Shown here: positions 35,801 through 49,611 of the stretch, one piece after another
Layout of the letters: every line of letters begins with the position of its first letter
Numbering within the stretch: position 1 is the stretch's first letter
Assembly: GCA_900239685.1 (NCBI GenBank)
Contig: OENT01000905.1
Coordinates: forward strand, 1 to 64,000
DNA length: 64,000 nucleotides
Direction of reading: 5' to 3'
DNA from: Rotaria macrura
Taxonomy: Eukaryota > Rotifera > Eurotatoria > Philodinida > Philodinidae
Translations under genes and position numbers: made by a program
The notes under the pieces: generated by a model
Databases searched by the model: none
What the model saw: only the letters and a program-made list of their open reading frames with translations
Told to the model about the DNA's origin: nothing

Positions 35801-38078
35801 AAAAAAAAGACAAGACAAAACATCCGATCGAACATACATTTGTTTTTCAAGTTGTTTTTCTGTTTCTTCACGACTCTTAATTTCAAGATGTGCTTGTTGT
35901 TCGCGATTTTTTTCCTGTTCTTGAACATTACGCTCGATTTCTTTGAAATCAGTCGTTACCTTTTGTGCACCAAAACCTTTCTAAATATGTCATCATTAAA
36001 AATTAAATCTAGAGAAAAAAAAATAATCATATAGCAACCTTTTTAGCTTGTGGAGCTCGACGTTGACCAATGGTTGTCTTTTTGGGATCAAGTGATTTTG
36101 CTGAACCATCACTATTCAATGCTTGCGGATCGACCGATGGTCCTTCTGTTGGTTGTTCAACTAAAGAAACACGAATAAAATAAAAACGACTATGAAAAAA
36201 CAAATTACTTTTATCGGAGGTTTGACTGTTTGACTGCAATGCAGATGCGGCATTATCGTCCCAAATCGATTTCGTTGGTGCTTGAGAGTGTTCGTGAAAG
36301 AAATCACCTTCTTTTTTTTCACTTATTGAATGACTATGTTCTCCTTTGTGTGCATCATCAAGAAAAAGCTAAATTAAATATTAGAAAAAATAATATTATT
36401 ACATTTACTCATCGTTTTATGCAGTTGAGTCGGTACAACTATTCTAGAATTTTATCTTTAAGTTTGCAATTATCATCTGTACGACTAACTGTCTATATCA
36501 GAAAATATATACTGTATTGAACGTTTCAGTTTCGTATATGATCTTCTAAAAACTCGAGCAATATCCATAGTAGGACTTCTCAGGAGTGTCTCCTTCAATA
36601 TGTTGCTATGATTAGTGCATACTATCGTGGTAAAGTTATTGACTTAGTACATGTCAAGATTTAAAAATTATTTTGATTGATTTATTTATTCATAATAATT
36701 TTAAAACGTTGGTAACGAGCATGTCTACAATGTAAAATATTATTCTACTGAACTTTAATAGTTCTTAGAAATAAAACTGACACACTCTTTTACGACAACT
36801 GTCATATTTTGACAATTTTAATTGAAGTAGATACGATGAAAGGAAATACCTATACCGAACACAGTATCTGATATCAGTGGAATATTATGCTGAGTATGCT
36901 CGCATGTGTAGCATTTCTGAGCAGTGAAAAATCACGAAATAATAAATTATAAATCGATTTGTATTTCATTGAAAAATTGGTTATAATAGATATTGATTTA
37001 AGAATGATTTCTATGTGATTATTTAAACTAAAATGTTCGATTACAATCGATTATGTGGGGATTTCCGAAAATATTTTGTTTACATGGAAAGTATTCTGTT
37101 TGTGGAAATTTTCGCTCAATTCTTCAGGATTCATTTGACTCAATAGCGTTGAATTACTCTAATGAGATACATGCGAACAAGTCCTGTTAGAAAAAGAAAA
37201 AATCGTAGAACTAGCAAATTTTAGCGATGTACTTCTAAAATAGTATAAGAGATCATTTTAAAACAGATAAAATTAATTGATATTTCAAGAATTTGTTGCT
37301 CTAGTATCACTAGTCTGTATAAGACAATAGAACTTTGCATAAGAAATGCAACCAATAACAAATCGTTGTTTCATTTCATTTGACGAATAGGAAACTACTG
37401 AGAATCGTGAACGATTAATAGATTTACACGATATAAATAATTAAATACGATTTTTTGATGTTTTCAAATATCATATTAATGAAACAGTCTTGACTGCTTT
37501 ACATGATTTCCACTACATACCTTCGTTCCATATTGTTTCATCGTTTTTGTTGCTAATTGATGAAGTTTTTCACGATAAAGTTGTGCAGCACGACTATTAT
37601 ATTTTTGTTGAGTATCCTTGGTATTACAACTATGTTGTTGAAAGAATGCATCCTATTAATAAAGAAAGAAAGATTTACCTTTAGCAACGATGAAATATGA
37701 AATACTTACAGCATTGGCATTGCCACCAACTTGCATGGCCCTGAGAAAGCACATAGAAATGCAATAGTAGGCAGGTTAAACATTTCACGGAAACTTACCG
37801 TAATTGAAGCCATCCCCAACTGGTATCAAGATTTGTCGAGCGTATAAATGATAAGTGAACACCGAGACCACGATGTCTGGCTGAACAATCAATGCACACG
37901 AAAACACCATAGGTTACTGATGCCCACGTCGGATTCTTAGCATCACAATCAAAACAAACCTATAACATAGTCCAAATTGTGACTGAGAATTCACGAGTCT
38001 TGGACGAACCTTATTTGCAGGAAGTGTTTTCAGTCGTTTGAAAATAGCATCAATATCGGCTTTTGTTGGATCTTCCAT
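32845..38078 (-). CDS. ARFGAP2: ADP-ribosylation factor GTPase-activating protein, ARFGAP2/3 type
   Basis: Stimulates GTP hydrolysis on Arf1 at the Golgi during COPI vesicle cycling. The start at 38078 ([20 protein letters not shown]) leads into the zinc finger CFDC-x16-CIDC (Cys25, 28, 45, 48) with the arginine region [17 protein letters not shown]. Next come [28 protein letters not shown] and a linker. The C-terminal part has the ARFGAP2/3 signatures [35 protein letters not shown] and [18 protein letters not shown]. The natural end of the family (IQDRYG) points to a last exon of only 12 nt (32856-32845: Asp-Arg-Tyr-stop) after a 232-bp intron. If that exon is not used, translation would run 16 residues past Gln to a stop near 33040. 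Large introns fall at about 36375-37527 and 33717-35415. It is head to head with NUP98-96, 357 bp apart. ARFGAP2 and ARFGAP3 cannot be told apart here. Confidence 0.93.
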
Positions 38079-38435
38079 GAGATTTCCTTAACCTTGATTA
38101 TCGCAAATTCAATGTTTTTTAAAGAAAAAGCAAATAAACTGCCAACCGACAATCGTTCTTTATCATAATTCGTTAGTTGCATCGTCAGCAATACGCCAAT
38201 TGGTTAAATGATACATAAATGTGAAGTTCGAGAATTTCAAATTTGAAAAAATATAGGAATTTTTTTTCTTTTCTAAAATTAAACTTCATTTAGAATTTAA
38301 AACCTATCTAACGCCATCTATGATATCATTTGATTTGCTTACTGCTCACTCTGTCATGCACGAATTAGAAAGAACTCAATTCATACGACTGTAAATACTT
38401 CTTCATTATTCTTTTGCATCGACTAATATTTCACA
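38079..38435. promoter_or_regulatory. Shared upstream region of ARFGAP2/3 and NUP98-96
   Basis: 357 bp between divergent start codons, without an ORF, so it must hold both promoters. No TATA box at a convincing distance was found. Shared control is an inference. Confidence 0.45.
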
Positions 38436-41400
38436 ATGTTCGGAGCTACCAGTCAATTCTCGTTTGGTAGCAGTACAACACCTTCAAATCGTATGTAATT
38501 AAAACTATTCGATAGAATTCATCATATGGTTTATTTCTTACAGCATTTGGTACAGCATCAGCTACGAATACTGCAGCTCCGGCCACCACCGGTTTTCTAT
38601 TTGGTTCTACATCCACACCAACAGCTGGTACAGCGGCCCCTTCATCATTAAATTCAACTTTTACATTTGGTACTCCAACTGGAACTGCTTCTACAGTAAC
38701 ACCGGCTACATCACAACCACTTACATTTGGTACTGGTTTACAAAATTCGACGACTATTCGTCCATTTGGTAGTACAACAACATTCGGTAGTACACCAGTT
38801 TCAACTACTCCAGCTACTGGTACAACAGGTAACCATCGAACACGAGAAGTGGTAATCTAAATTATGAATATAGGTTTTGGTGGCACATCTCTATTCGGTG
38901 CAACACAACCAACAGCTCAACCAACATCCATATTCGGTTCAACAACATCAACATTCGGTGCTGCACAACCAGCCGCTGCAACGAGTATGTTTGGTTCAGC
39001 AGTAACAGCAGCAACTCAAATGGGTACAACAGTTAAATTCGAAGCTTTGGCAGCAACCGGTAAATCAATGAAATTCTTCTTCGAATAACACAGAATTATT
39101 TTCTTCTTATCTGTTCAGATTCAATGCGCACTAAGAACAATTCATTCCAAACAATCAATACTAAACTTCAATGTATATGTGCAATGAAAGAATATATCAA
39201 TAAATCGATGGAAGAATTACGTATGGAAGATTATCAAGCGAACCGAAAATTTCCACAAGCAACTTCCATATTTGGTTCGACAGGGTTCTCAACGTCAACA
39301 CCATTTAATCAAACACCATTCGGCGCTAGCTGTAGTTTAAAGATTTTGTTTATTTATTTATTGTTCTGAACTATTCTGAAATATAATTTGTTCTTTTTTT
39401 AGCTACATTTTCTGCTACATCGACAGCTCCGAATATTTTCGGTAATAATACAACAACAACAACAAGTCCATTCGGTATAGTTAATCATCTTGAAAATAGA
39501 AACCACTGACGTAATTGAAACATTTTTAGCTGCGCCAGGAGCGACAACACCTATACTTGCCTTCGGTACAAGTACAGCACCAACAACAAGTATATTTGGA
39601 ACACCGGCAGCCACGACAACAAGTCCGTTTGGTACTGCAACATCAACAGCGCCAACGACAAATTCGATCTTTGGTACAGCACAACCAACGACCAATATTT
39701 TTGGCTCAACAGCTGCAACAAATCCGTTTGGTGCTAAAGCACCCACAACTCAAACTTCGTTCGGTAGGTTGATATCGATTTAAACGAATAATAATTGAAA
39801 CTCGTTCTTTTTCAACATTGAAGGTTTCGGAGCAACGACAAGTGCATCGACGCCATTTTCTTTTGGATCTCAACCAGCTACAAGTACCAGTTTATTTTCC
39901 ACACAGACAGCATCAACACCGTTTGGTACCACGGCACCGACGTCTTCATCGAATATATTCGGGGTTCCAACTTCTACAACAACATCAGCTGCTCCAACTA
40001 TGACAAATCCATTTGGTACTCAACCAACAACAACAAATATTTTCGGCACAACGACTAGTACAGCTGCACCAGTATTTGGTGCTCCAACAGGTACACCAGC
40101 GTTCACAAGTTTCGGTTCGACGGCACCATCAGTAACAACAACGAATATCTTCGGTAATCCAGCTACATCAACAGCGACGACAACCCCAATGTTTGGTGGT
40201 TTTGGTACACAAACAACTGCACCGGGTACAACACCATTTTCATTTGCAACGACTGCAACAAGTAATGCACCGAGCCTATTTGGTACAACAGCACCAGCAA
40301 CAACAAATTCATCGATTTTCAATAATCAATCATTTACTGGCTTTGGTTTCAATCAAACTCAGCCAGCAGCATCAACAGCAACTCAATCATTCGGCTTTTC
40401 TGCATCACCCTTCGGTTCAACCGGACAAACAGGTTTTGGTGCGCCAACTACCATTACACAAACACAAGTTCAACAACAAAATGTTCCTCCACAAATCTCA
40501 TTAGTTCAGCAAAGATATCTTACTGCATCACTTCTTGATCCATTTGCTAGTCGTGGTAAAAAAGATTTCAATAATATTGATCAAATCAAGCCACCCACTG
40601 ATTTAATTGTTGTTTCAACATCATCCATAACACCAACAACAGGAACAACATCAACTTCATCGCCAATAACACTAGCGTTACAGTCAAGTTCTCGAAAATC
40701 TTCTTCAGCTCGTCCATTAGTTGATATACGTTTTAAATTAAAACCGGTTTCATCATCACCATCAACAAATATAATGAATGACGACGTGAAATCACCTAAT
40801 CAACCGCCGACACCAACATCAGGACCGATTAAAAGTCCTTTAATGGCAGATTTTAGTGAAGAAGAAGAGCTCGTTCTTATTAATAGAAATAAAATCTCTA
40901 AATTACGTTTATCAAATGATATTGTTGATTCATCGTATCAATCCGAATCTATTCGTTCGCTTTATCCATTAAGACGTTTGGCTGAACTTGAAACATTAGC
41001 TAACATGAATAATAATACAAATACTCTATCAACCGTTCACACGATTCCATCAACAACAACAACAAATTCAACAACAACGATCGATACTGCATCAGCTCAT
41101 GTTTCATCAACAAGTGTTAATAACGAACAGAGTTTACATCCAGCGAGTATGTCTGTTTTAGATCTGAATGGGGAACGCGAACGTTTTGCCTTTGGAACAG
41201 AATTCATTGATAGGTTTCTGCTCATACTCCGTTTCAATCTTATTTTATTTCATATATACTAATAGATAGATTCTACTGAAATATCGTTAGTCAAACAACA
41301 ATATTGTATTTGCCTATACTAGACTTTCACATTATTCATGTACAAATCATCGTCGCCTACTAATGTATAGGTGACTCGTTCATATCTCAAAGGGATGTAC

Positions 41401-44400
41401 ACAGTCACGAATTACATCTATAGTAGAATGAAAAACGAAGTGAAATCTTATTGTTAGTTTTGTCTCTATAGGTATCAATAAAGATAGATGTTTTTCTTTT
41501 CTATCGATATTCTTTCTTTCGAAGTCACAAAGATTACAAAAGTATGCACAAGTAGATAATATTCAACATGAATAACTTTTTTATTGAGGTAGATAACATC
41601 GATTGATACGTAGTCGAATTTCTCATGTTTTCTGGATTACATTAGAAAATTAGTTCTGTTTGTCAAAATACTAATTATTCTAATATCAATGTCATAGCAT
41701 CAATTTATGTTTAGCTTGTACTAATCATGAAAACTTAAATCAGAAATGAATCAAACAAAGTCTCCTATTTTTGTCTTCTGAAAACCTCCTCTTGTATCTT
41801 TCCTATGTACTACTAGTTACATTAATCATTCAGAAATTGACAAATAAAACTTATTATCATAGAGTAAATTTTTATGAATATTACCTTTTAAGCTGTCAAT
41901 CGTGGAATGTTACCACTTCATCATTCAACTCCACTCATTGTTCATAAACAACCATCACCACCTGTATCAAATCCGTCAACAACACTTGTTCAATCACCAA
42001 CATCTCCGCCTCCTCCATCGACAACTCCACCACCAGCATCGTCAACATCGACAAGTTCAATGTTACGAACAAAACCTTTACATGATTATGATCATAGCAA
42101 TCTAAAAAAATCGAATACTAGTACTAACGCTTGTCATTTACCTAAATTGACACGAGAATTTTACTATATGCGACCTTCAATGTCAGAATTAAAATCTCTT
42201 TTTGATGACGAAGGCAAATGCATGGTTAAACAATTTACTGTTGGACATGAAAAATATGGTTCAGTTACATTCTATGATCAAGTTAATGTTGCTGGTCTTG
42301 ATCTTGATCGAATAAGTAAAGACAAACATTAATTGTCTCAGACATTCATTTAAGACTTGTATATATGTCAATTTTTTGTTTAGTTGATATAAATCTTCAT
42401 GAAGTAATTGTCTATCCAGATGATGATAATAAACCACCTGTTGGTAAAGAATTAAACGTACCAGCTCGAATAACACTATACAGTGTTTATCCAACAGATC
42501 GAACAACACGAGAAGAAATTAAAAATGTTGAACGTATTAAAGCTATGAATTATAGTGAGCACTTACGTGAAGTGACGAAAAAATTCGATGGAGAATTCAT
42601 CAACTACGGTATTACAGATGGTTCATGGACATTTACCGTAAAACATTTTACACGATACGGTCTCGATGGTAGCGAAGATGATTTTGTTGTTGTTGCTAAA
42701 CAATCACAACAACAAGTAACAAAAACTATCAATCAAAATTTTCTCGATCAAACAATTGCATTAAACGATACATATGCATTATCATCACCGAAATCTCAAC
42801 CTATGGAAATGGAAGAAAAAGAAAATAAAACATCACTCATAAATCAACAGCAACAACTTCAACAACAAAATGTTCGTTTTAGTAATCAATCGTTGATTGG
42901 TTTACGACCAGACGTCGTTGAGCAATTAGTACAATCCATGTTTTGTGATGATGATGATGAAGATGAATTTGATGGTTTTCAACAAGCTAATGGTAACACA
43001 GAACCAAGTTCATCGAACGTTTTTTTTTCTCTTATATTATTGATTACCTATATTTAGATTGTATGATTACATCAACGAAAATCATTACTTCCAATAATCG
43101 AACGATGGAAACAACTCATGGTATAATGACTATTATATATAGTTTTTTCTTTTTGACCAATGAAGCTATTGTTTTCTTTTTGATTTTGATTTTCAGAACC
43201 CTCGGTTGAAAAACGTACTACTATAGAACATGAAAAAACTCAAATAACATTCAATGCTCCAAGCAAACCTATACGTGAACGTGCTTATTCGAAATTATCA
43301 GAGCCAATGGCAAAAATTCGTGGAAAATATTTTCGAACAAATTTTTCACATTTTCTTCAATATGCCTCAATTGATCGTGAGAAGAAATAAATTTCATATC
43401 ATAAATTTGATTCAATTAATTTTTGTTGCAGCTCTCAATGAAAAACGTGTTTTACTTCAAACCCCAATGAATTTTAATCAGCCTGCAATCGATGAATTAG
43501 AACATTTCTTCGAAATTTATTTTTCATCATGTGTAAAACAAATAGAAGAAAATTTAGATATACCACAATTTCAAGTTCGACAAGATCCTGATGTTGTTCA
43601 ACGATTTATTAAATTTTATACAAAGATTCTTGATGAAAGTAAGCTCCACGAATAGAACACATTCGAAATGTGACATGTTCTAAATGAATATCATACATTT
43701 AACATTCAAATCAAGAAATAATCATATATTGCGATTGGGTCTTTTTTTCCTTTTTTTTTAAATAAATCATATCTGTATGTAACAACTCGACTCGTTGTAA
43801 TAATCGGAGAATTCTGAAGGTTGATTGTTAAACAGCAGGGGAATTAATGCGCGTTTGATGCAATCCCTACCGAAAGAAAATGTGAAGCAGGATGCAGCTG
43901 TTCGGAACTAATCATAGAGAGAGTTTGTTTTGTCTACTTAAAACGCTAGAGAGAAATATGATACTGTTGGTATTCAGTGTTTCACTAGTGTCTGTCGGAA
44001 GGTCTAAAGCTATGCTTACGTGCATCTACACTCATTTCAGATTGTGTGTCCCACAAAAGATAACAATTGACTATTGTTGATGTGATCTAAGAGTACATGA
44101 ATGACTTTGTTTTCAAAATCATATCAGTGAAAGAAGACGAAGAAGAAAAAACCTCATCGTCTTCATCCTAAATATGAGACACCAAGATGATACTCTAATA
44201 TGTCTTCATTTAAAGAGAATCGTCGCTCCATCAACGAATCCTTGTCTAGCCGACAATATGTCCAATGTGTTTATCACAGAAGAGACTGGTGTCAATCTAT
44301 AACGTCTTTATCAATACTAGAAAATATATTCCATTGTGAGATGATACAATTTGATCTGAATTTGTTATAATTGATTCTCGTACTAGTAGCATCTTCGAGA

Positions 44401-47400
44401 TCAATATGTTTGAACGATGTACAACCTATTCTCAAGCGATGACTGAAAAGATGCCATAGTTTACGGTTTATTTTATATGAATATTGAGATTTGTCATGAG
44501 GAAGTTAGTTTTCCAAACTGAACTCTAAAATTCAACAGAAAAATAAAACTTTTCATGGTTTCTATTCGATAATAAAGCTCTAATAGTATAACGTATATCT
44601 GTCATGGATCAAATGTATTATTCTTTATCACATAGAAAATATGGACGATGAAACTTCATCGCAATCATTAACTGATTATTCATTACAAGTTTTTGAACTA
44701 TGTCGTTTATTATGGGCACCGATTGAAGAACCAACTGATATTCAAATAATAAATCAAGATTATTACGACAAACAAAAACGACGTCATATGCTATCGAATT
44801 GGTTACATCAATGTATATTAAGTCAACCGCAACAACAAGTAAGTTAGATGGTTTTTACGAAAAATTTTAAAGTATTTTATTTATCATGTTTAGCAATGGA
44901 TAATGCAAAATTGTGAATTATTATCTCGTGGTCTTTTTAATGATTGTGTAAAATTTGCACACGATGAAGGTGATCTTCGATTGGCAGCACTAGTTCACGC
45001 TGCATCCGGTAGTAATCATGTTCGTGATATTCTTCGGCATTGTGCACATGAAGATGTAAGAATATTCTTCTTCACTTTTCTTCGATTTATTTGTTTCTAT
45101 TTTAGGTTGTTGATGTTTATTCAAAAGATTTTCAACGAACTATTGCAATTTTATCTGGTGAATTTATTGTGAAAGGTCGAAATTTAGTTGATCAAAATCG
45201 AAATATCTTGTGGCAAATGGCATTAGCATTACATCTTTGGTAAGTTACATTGATTTTTATGAATTCATGGAAAATGAAAGAAAGATTTACGCTTCAACAT
45301 TTATTTCGCTCTCATAGTCTAAGTCATATTAGAACTTGAAAATAGAACAAATAGGTCTTGTTTCTAATATTGACTTGATATCTTCATATTGATTCCGTAC
45401 GGAAATATAAATCGTTACCAATCTCCGACTAGTCGAAAGTATTTTATGTTAGACTCATTTAAGATTTGTCTATAGTCAGTCAAAGTTATCTAGGACGTTT
45501 CTACAAAATTTTCTTTATCCTTCAATGACATCATATAAAAGTATTGACTCATGTATTGCAGGAATGAAACTAAATTACTGTTCACATACAGGTAATACTA
45601 GAAAATTGTGCGGTTGAAGAAATATATTTGTTCTCTTTTTAAATCGTTTGGAAGACACATCTTTCAACAAAATAAGATTTCAAATGTTTTGAACTAGAGT
45701 CAATTTGTTAATGTTTCAAAAAATTAGTATTTTCTAAACTTTACACATCGTAGTGTCATATTCAAAAATAAAGAAGTCAATTCGTACTATAAAAATGGTA
45801 GGAACGAAAAATAAAAATAATTTCTATTTGAATTGATCTTGAATAAAAAAATTAAGATGTAACTGTAAAGAATACAATTACGAAAGAAAGAACCTCGAAG
45901 CTTTTATTTTGTCATTGAATATGTTTTCCCATAGGTCAACAATGAATCTAGATGTTGTATAGAGACATTTTTCACTCGTTTTCTCATTAAAGAATGTCTC
46001 GTTCTATACGATGACCTATTTCTGTATTACATTTATGAAGGATGAAGAGTCGAATGTGTCCCAAGATAGACTAAGTAAAACAATCTTGTTGTAATTAACA
46101 AAAGCAGTAGTATCATTTTTCACATTGTAATTCTCTCGAGAATTCAACTAACAACTTTTCTTTTATTATCAAGTGAACTTTTTCAAGCTAAAACATAATA
46201 AAAAGAATCATTTTCACGATTTAATTCCCTAAATAATTGTTATGTTCTTTACATATTTGTAAGACAAACTATTCGATTGTTAAGCCTTTACCCACGACAG
46301 TAGTTCCAAAAGTGCTAGCAAATAAAGTACTGGTGCCTCCAATATGCCAAAAGTATGAACAAATGAAAGAAATGTTCTCTTCAAGTTTAGGTCATTTTCC
46401 TTAAGGGAGGGAAATTTTGACCAATTCTGAGAAGCATTCAGTAAAACTGATGTATTTCAGTGACGAAACATAGTAGAGAGCTCAGAAACGTTTCATTTCA
46501 TAGAAAAATGTTTGTTCTATAATTTTCTGCGATTGACACAATTGTTGCATTGACTATATGGATATTTAAGGGCTAGGACGTTATTAGTGCATATTTTACC
46601 ATACGTCCACCTCTTAAACTTTGTTGAAAATTCTGGAAACTAAACATATCACTAGTGGCCACCTTTTTCTACATTTATCATGCAGTGGGTCGCCCGACGA
46701 TTTATTGGTTAGAAATAGAATATTACTTTTACAACACAAGAGTCGTTTTTTGAAATCGTCGATCATAAGATTCACATATCTCCGAATGAGCGTAACGAAA
46801 AACAGAAGTTTTTTTACCGATTAGTAGTCCATGAAGTTTACTACAAAAAGTGTTCTTAGAGTTTCTCAATCAAATGCTTTCTTAATTTTTTGCAACTGTT
46901 CTTCCAATGTCCATTGGAGTGGACATTGTGGCGGGGGATGAAGGCTTAACTATCAACAATAGTTTATCACAAGTCATTGTCATTGACTCGTCGATAAAGT
47001 CAATCGTAATACTAGAATCGAAAATTCTATGATATACATCATTTTATTTTCTAGGTTTGCTAATTCTTCATCAGATTCGATTTCAACTATAGTTCGTGAT
47101 TTTGAAACAGCATATCAAGATCATTATTGGCTTGAACCAATAGCACATTATGGTAATACGAAAGCTCTTGATCTTCGTTGGAAATTATTAAAACTCTTTA
47201 CTGATGATACATATCCGATTGATAATATTTTTCATGTTAATTCATACACGACAAATGCGTTTGATTATCGACTAAGGTAAAATATATCTTGGTAGATGTT
47301 TATTATTTTTTGTTGTACAATATAACTATTTCTGTTCTATATACTTAGTTGGATGTTATATATAACGCTTCGATCATTAGGTAGTTATCCATTGTCGATT

Positions 47401-49465
47401 GAGAACGATGCATGTTTACATGCTAATTTTGCTCAACAACTTGAAAATATTGGACTTTGGCAATTATCAGTATTTGTCTTACTTCATATTAGTGAACCAA
47501 CGAAGTAAATAAAACGATAGTTTGTTTTCAGGTTACAAGAAAACGAGCAAACTTTTATTTGACATTTATTTTCTTCTAGTCGAAAAACAATGGTCAATGA
47601 ATATCTTCATCGTCATGTAACATCCGATTTCGATTTAACACAAGATGAACAAATACTTGTTGATAAATATAATATTCCAATCAGTATGATTCTATCTGCA
47701 AAAGCACAACGAGCTGAATATGATAAACAATGGACCAATGCCGTTCGTCTTTGGATTGACGCTAAACAATGGAGAAAAGCACATGATACTTATTGTTATT
47801 ATGTTTTTCATGATACGCTTTTAAAAGGTTTTGCTAGTCCAAAGTTTTTACTCATTTACATAATTGATTCTCTTTTCATTGTCTAGGAGATTACGGATTC
47901 GCTAAAGACATATTGGATACATTAGATCATCAACGAGCCAATATTTCACATTGGAATCGACGGGGTGGATTTGCAAGACAATATATTGAATTATTAATTA
48001 TCTTTGATAAAATTAGACATGAACAAGTATGTAATAGACAGACGAATGAAGTTTTAAATCGATTTTTATGACACATCAGTTGTCAACAAAAATGTCTGAA
48101 CGATCGTTGATGTCTTCTTTAATCGAACAGTTATCATTCTATTGTGAAAAACAAGAATGAATTCATATTTTCATGAACGTTATAGCATAAGCGTAAATAG
48201 AAAAACAATGATGAAGACAAATATGATAAGTTTGATATAGCGAGATTATTATCTCGACGTTGGAAATATAATAATATGGATTAAAAGAAAAAAGAAGAAC
48301 TGTCAAATTATGATACCTTAGGTCATATGTATTTCGCGTGTCGTACTATCGATGTTGGAAAATCCTCATATCCATTGACTGACTGTAATTTACGTAGTTT
48401 AAGTGTTCATATAAAATCAGTCACAATCAATTCGAGTTCATGCTTCTTACCTGTTCAGTTTATGAACAATTAAAAGTCATTATCATCTACTATTGTAAAT
48501 TTCGTCTGAGAATCTTTCATTTATATATGTGTTTTTTCTCTTCAGCCTCTCATCTAATGATAAAAAGTCAGTAATTCTATTCTTAATTTCTATATTCAAT
48601 ATTCATAATAGCTACGATGTACTGAAATAGATATTGTCATACTTCTAAATATCTAGGTGAATATTATTTTGCTTCTATTTATGAGTTCAATAAATTTATT
48701 CTAATGAAACGTCTACAATGCTCGATTATTTTTTCTTTTTCTTTTTTTTATTAACGATGCATCATTATTTTTTTTAATTAATTCAGTCAGCATATTTTGG
48801 AGTCACCTCATTTGATTGATGTTCTCGTTTGCATGATTAATAAACTGCATTGCTTACGATTGTACTAGAATATTCAAATAGAATCGTTAAATTCTGATGA
48901 TATTATTCTTTTCTCTTCAAATTGTGAACAATACGAACGAAACATATTTAAGTCTCTCGTGTGTGTTCAATCATACTTATCCATTCTATTCACTGTTCTA
49001 ATTTCTCTTCGTATCATGTAGTCGAGATTTTGAAATCATTTATGTCTATGATGATATCATTTGAAGAGAGATAATTAAAAATTCTATTTTTAGACAACAC
49101 TTTCGAATCGTATACACACGAATATTATCTCTCAAGTTTATCGATTGTGTGATATTATAGCCGATGTTATTGGTGACAAATATTTCAAAAAGTAACCATT
49201 CACTCATTTGTAACATGTTTATAGACAATAGGTTTTTCTCGCTTCTAGAATTAGTCTTATCGATGTAAGTCGAAGACTTTTATCGATCCTTAACTATGCT
49301 TTAATATGTTCAAATCTTCCCAATTCAATCAATGACAATGATGAAAATTCAGCACGAAAATTGAATTTATTTCATCAATGCATACTATCGAGTGTGCCAT
49401 GCTCATTGCCAATCGATCTTTTACTTGAACAAATCAAATCTAAATGTTGTTCTCCTCGTCATTAA
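38436..49465 (+). CDS. NUP98: NUP98-NUP96 nucleoporin precursor
   Basis: One gene encodes both the FG nucleoporin NUP98 and the scaffold NUP96, cut apart by a self-cleaving domain. The start at 38436 gives MFGATSQFSFGSS. Exons to about 41146 carry dozens of FG repeats (SIFG, NIFG, SPFG, NPFG). Within them, 39020-39262 encode the GLEBS motif that binds RAE1/GLE2 (GTTVKFEALAATD, QCICAMKEYINKSMEELRME, DYQANRKFP). The autoproteolytic domain follows (about 42130-42660: REFYYMRPSMSELKSLF, YGSVTFYDQVN, INLHEVIVYPDDDNKPPVGK, WTFTVKHFTRYGL), with Thr where the nucleophilic Ser normally stands. NUP96 follows to 49465, with FELCRLLWAPIEE, LLSRGLFNDCVKFAHDEGDL, LGSYPLSIEND, IGLWQLSVFVLLHI and YGFAKDILDTL. 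Several NUP96 introns exceed 700 bp. The intron after the FG region fits best as 41147-41892 by phase. Exon joins between 43000 and 43200 are uncertain. Confidence 0.95.
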
Positions 49466-49611
49466 ACGGAAAAAAAGGGAATCAATAAAAGATGTCAACA
49501 TGTTTCTTTTTTTCTCTTTTTCTGTATATACAGATTAGTCTTGTTCATTTCTTTTTCGTATTTCTAATAAAAAAAACAAAACAAAAGAAAGATCTCTCTA
49601 AACGTTCTCCT

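Noticed and set aside
39399..39746. 115-aa minus-strand Val/Ala/Pro-rich ORF opposite NUP98
   Set aside because: Antisense shadow of the FG repeats.
49492..49611. 40-codon N-terminal extension of ADO
   Set aside because: Poly-T and poly-A leader sequence translates to Phe/Lys runs; the family N-terminus fits the Met at 49612.
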